Shown here one piece after another: positions 31,590 through 32,542 of a stretch of DNA of 32,542 nt; position 1 is the stretch's first letter; each line of letters starts with the position of its first letter. Location: the NCBI RefSeq assembly GCF_005981925.1, contig NZ_VBVX01000042.1, forward strand, positions 1-32,542, in the 5' to 3' direction. Below the pieces are notes generated by a model. That model did not search any database. It saw only the letters and a program-made list of their open reading frames with translations, and had not been told where the DNA came from. This stretch comes from Streptomyces albidochromogenes (lineage in GTDB: Bacteria; Actinomycetota; Actinomycetes; Streptomycetales; Streptomycetaceae). Position numbers and translations under genes: made by a program.

Positions 31590-32542
31590 TCAGTCGAACC
31601 GGGCGGCGAGCAGCACGACGTCGTCGGACGAGTCCGCGGTGTCGGCGCCGTCGGGCAGCACCGTGCGCAGGACGTGGTCGGTGATGGCCTCCGGGTCGTC
31701 GCGGTCGGCCCGGGGCACGCTCGCGGCGGCGGCGTGCAGCCGTGCGAAGGCGCGGTCCATGGGGTCGCCGGTGCGCTGGAGCAGCCCGTCGGTGTAGAGA
31801 AGCACCGTTTCTCCGGGGGCGGGGACGAGCTCGACGCTCGGGGCCTCCCAGCAGGACAGCATGCCGAGGGGCGCGGAGAGCGAGGTCTCGACGTACTCGG
31901 TGCGCCGCTCGCCGACGATCAGTGGAGGGCTGTGTCCGGCGCCGGCCAGCACGATCTTGCGCCGGGCCGGTTCGCAGTAGGCGAAGAGGGCGGTGGCGGA
32001 CCGGGCGGGTTCGGTGAGCCGCAGCAGCAGCTCCAGGTCGGACAGTACGGCGACGGGGTCCTCGCCCTCCATCACGGCGTACGCCCGCAGGCTGGCCCGC
32101 AGCCGGCCCATCGCGGCGACGGCGCTCGGGCCCGACCCGGAGACCGACCCGACGGCCAGTCCCAGGGCTCCCTCGGGCAGGGGCAGCGCGTCGTACCAGT
32201 CGCCGCCGCCGCGCGGTCCGGTGCGGTGGCGGGCGGCGAGCCGTACTCCGGCGACGCGGGGGAGTCTGCTGGGCAGCAGTTCCTCGGCGACGGTGGCCAC
32301 TTGGGAGCGGGCCTGTTCGAGTTCGAGCAGGCGGGCGAGGTGCTCGGCGGCGTAGCGGGTGTAGAGGCCCGCGAGGTGCCGCCGGCGTTCCTCGGGCTCG
32401 GCCGGTTCGTCGTACAGCCAGACGGCGGCGCCGAGGCGTCCGGCCGTTTCGGTGGCCAGGGGCAGGGCGTAGCTGGCGGCGTATCCGAGGCGGGCGGCGA
32501 CTTCGCGGTGGCGGGGGTCGAGTTCCGGCTCGCCCAGGAGGT
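31590..32542 (-). CDS. PP2C/SpoIIE-family serine phosphatase (partial, N-terminus outside window)
   Basis: The last 317 codons are visible and the frame stays open to the window edge, so the start lies beyond. The first ~65 visible residues (LGYAASYALPLATETAGRLGAAVWLYDEPAEPEERRRHLAGLYTRYAAEHLARLLELEQ) look like the end of a GAF domain plus a linking helix. The SpoIIE phosphatase domain follows, with GGDWYDALPL (metal Asp), AGHSPPL, LLYTDGLLQR and the final SSDDVVLLAARF. These enzymes dephosphorylate anti-anti-sigma factors and oppose RsbW-like kinases. An internal GTG at 32300 is not a likely start because it would cut the linker helix. Confidence 0.9.
   Translation of the reverse strand, partial: LLGEPELDPRHREVAARLGYAASYALPLATETAGRLGAAVWLYDEPAEPEERRRHLAGLYTRYAAEHLARLLELEQARSQVATVAEELLPSRLPRVAGVRLAARHRTGPRGGGDWYDALPLPEGALGLAVGSVSGSGPSAVAAMGRLRASLRAYAVMEGEDPVAVLSDLELLLRLTEPARSATALFAYCEPARRKIVLAGAGHSPPLIVGERRTEYVETSLSAPLGMLSCWEAPSVELVPAPGETVLLYTDGLLQRTGDPMDRAFARLHAAAASVPRADRDDPEAITDHVLRTVLPDGADTADSSDDVVLLAARFD

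Noticed and set aside
1..32542. tRNA, rRNA, CRISPR array, insertion sequence or prophage
   Set aside because: I found no tRNA-like cloverleaf, no regularly spaced direct repeats, and no transposase or integrase frame anywhere in the window.

Overview
This is a contiguous, very GC-rich stretch of a Streptomyces chromosome, probably the origin-proximal core. The grounds are the codon bias, the frequent GTG starts with 4-base GTGA gene overlaps, the mycothiol- and F420-type enzyme families, a ParB-binding parS site and an excess of perfect DnaA boxes. The gene order (cydB-cydDC-sensor kinase ... serS-pheA-dtpA-copCD-ecuC-sco) resembles, from memory, the region right of oriC in S. coelicolor/S. 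lividans. I do not assign a species. The first 19 bases look like a sequencing adapter (Nextera mosaic end, 18/19), so the window starts at a contig end and cydB is cut by assembly, not by biology.

Layout. 20-5588: end of cydB, the fused cydDC ABC exporter needed for cytochrome bd assembly (its start codon lies inside a parS site), and a DevS/DosS-like GAF-GAF histidine kinase. 5699-10147: M23 peptidase, HAD phosphatase, luciferase-like flavin enzyme, mycothiol-dependent isomerase-like protein, KptA. 10148-14141: a minus-strand unit M24 peptidase -> EphD-like hydrolase/SDR fusion -> 67-codon remnant -> MerR regulator, with a TetR-type operator candidate upstream. 14308-17904: two ABC ATPase/permease pairs in one overlapping operon, closed by a strong hairpin. 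18181-18906: an unrecognised DNA-binding/coiled-coil protein whose gene contains a perfect 31-bp palindrome and a perfect DnaA box. 18929-21725 (minus): DUF488, a dead MFS tail, a second HAD phosphatase, serS. 21726-22307: a 582-base gap with a DnaA-box cluster. 22308-29349 (minus): pheA, then a copper-handling cluster (dtpA, copCD, ecuC, sco, ycnI and a His-containing membrane protein of unknown function). 29530 to end: RsbW-like ATPase (+), Xaa-Pro aminopeptidase (-), and a truncated PP2C/SpoIIE phosphatase (-).

How it fits together. Three themes recur. (1) Respiration, redox and copper: cytochrome bd maturation with a possible haem/O2/NO sensor kinase, and a secreted copper delivery set (Sco, ECuC, CopC/CopD, YcnI, DtpA) of the kind known in S. 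lividans for copper-dependent development. (2) Replication and segregation: one parS and seven perfect DnaA boxes, four of them in the serS-pheA gap. (3) Expression style: several first genes have a TANNNT -10 box ending 6-7 bases before the start codon, which predicts leaderless mRNAs. Genome decay is visible in two places (MFS tail with a stop codon; internally deleted small ORF behind the SDR fusion).

The least explained items are the 18181-18906 gene with its palindrome, the membrane protein at 28540-29349, the double ABC cassette, and the DnaA-box groups.
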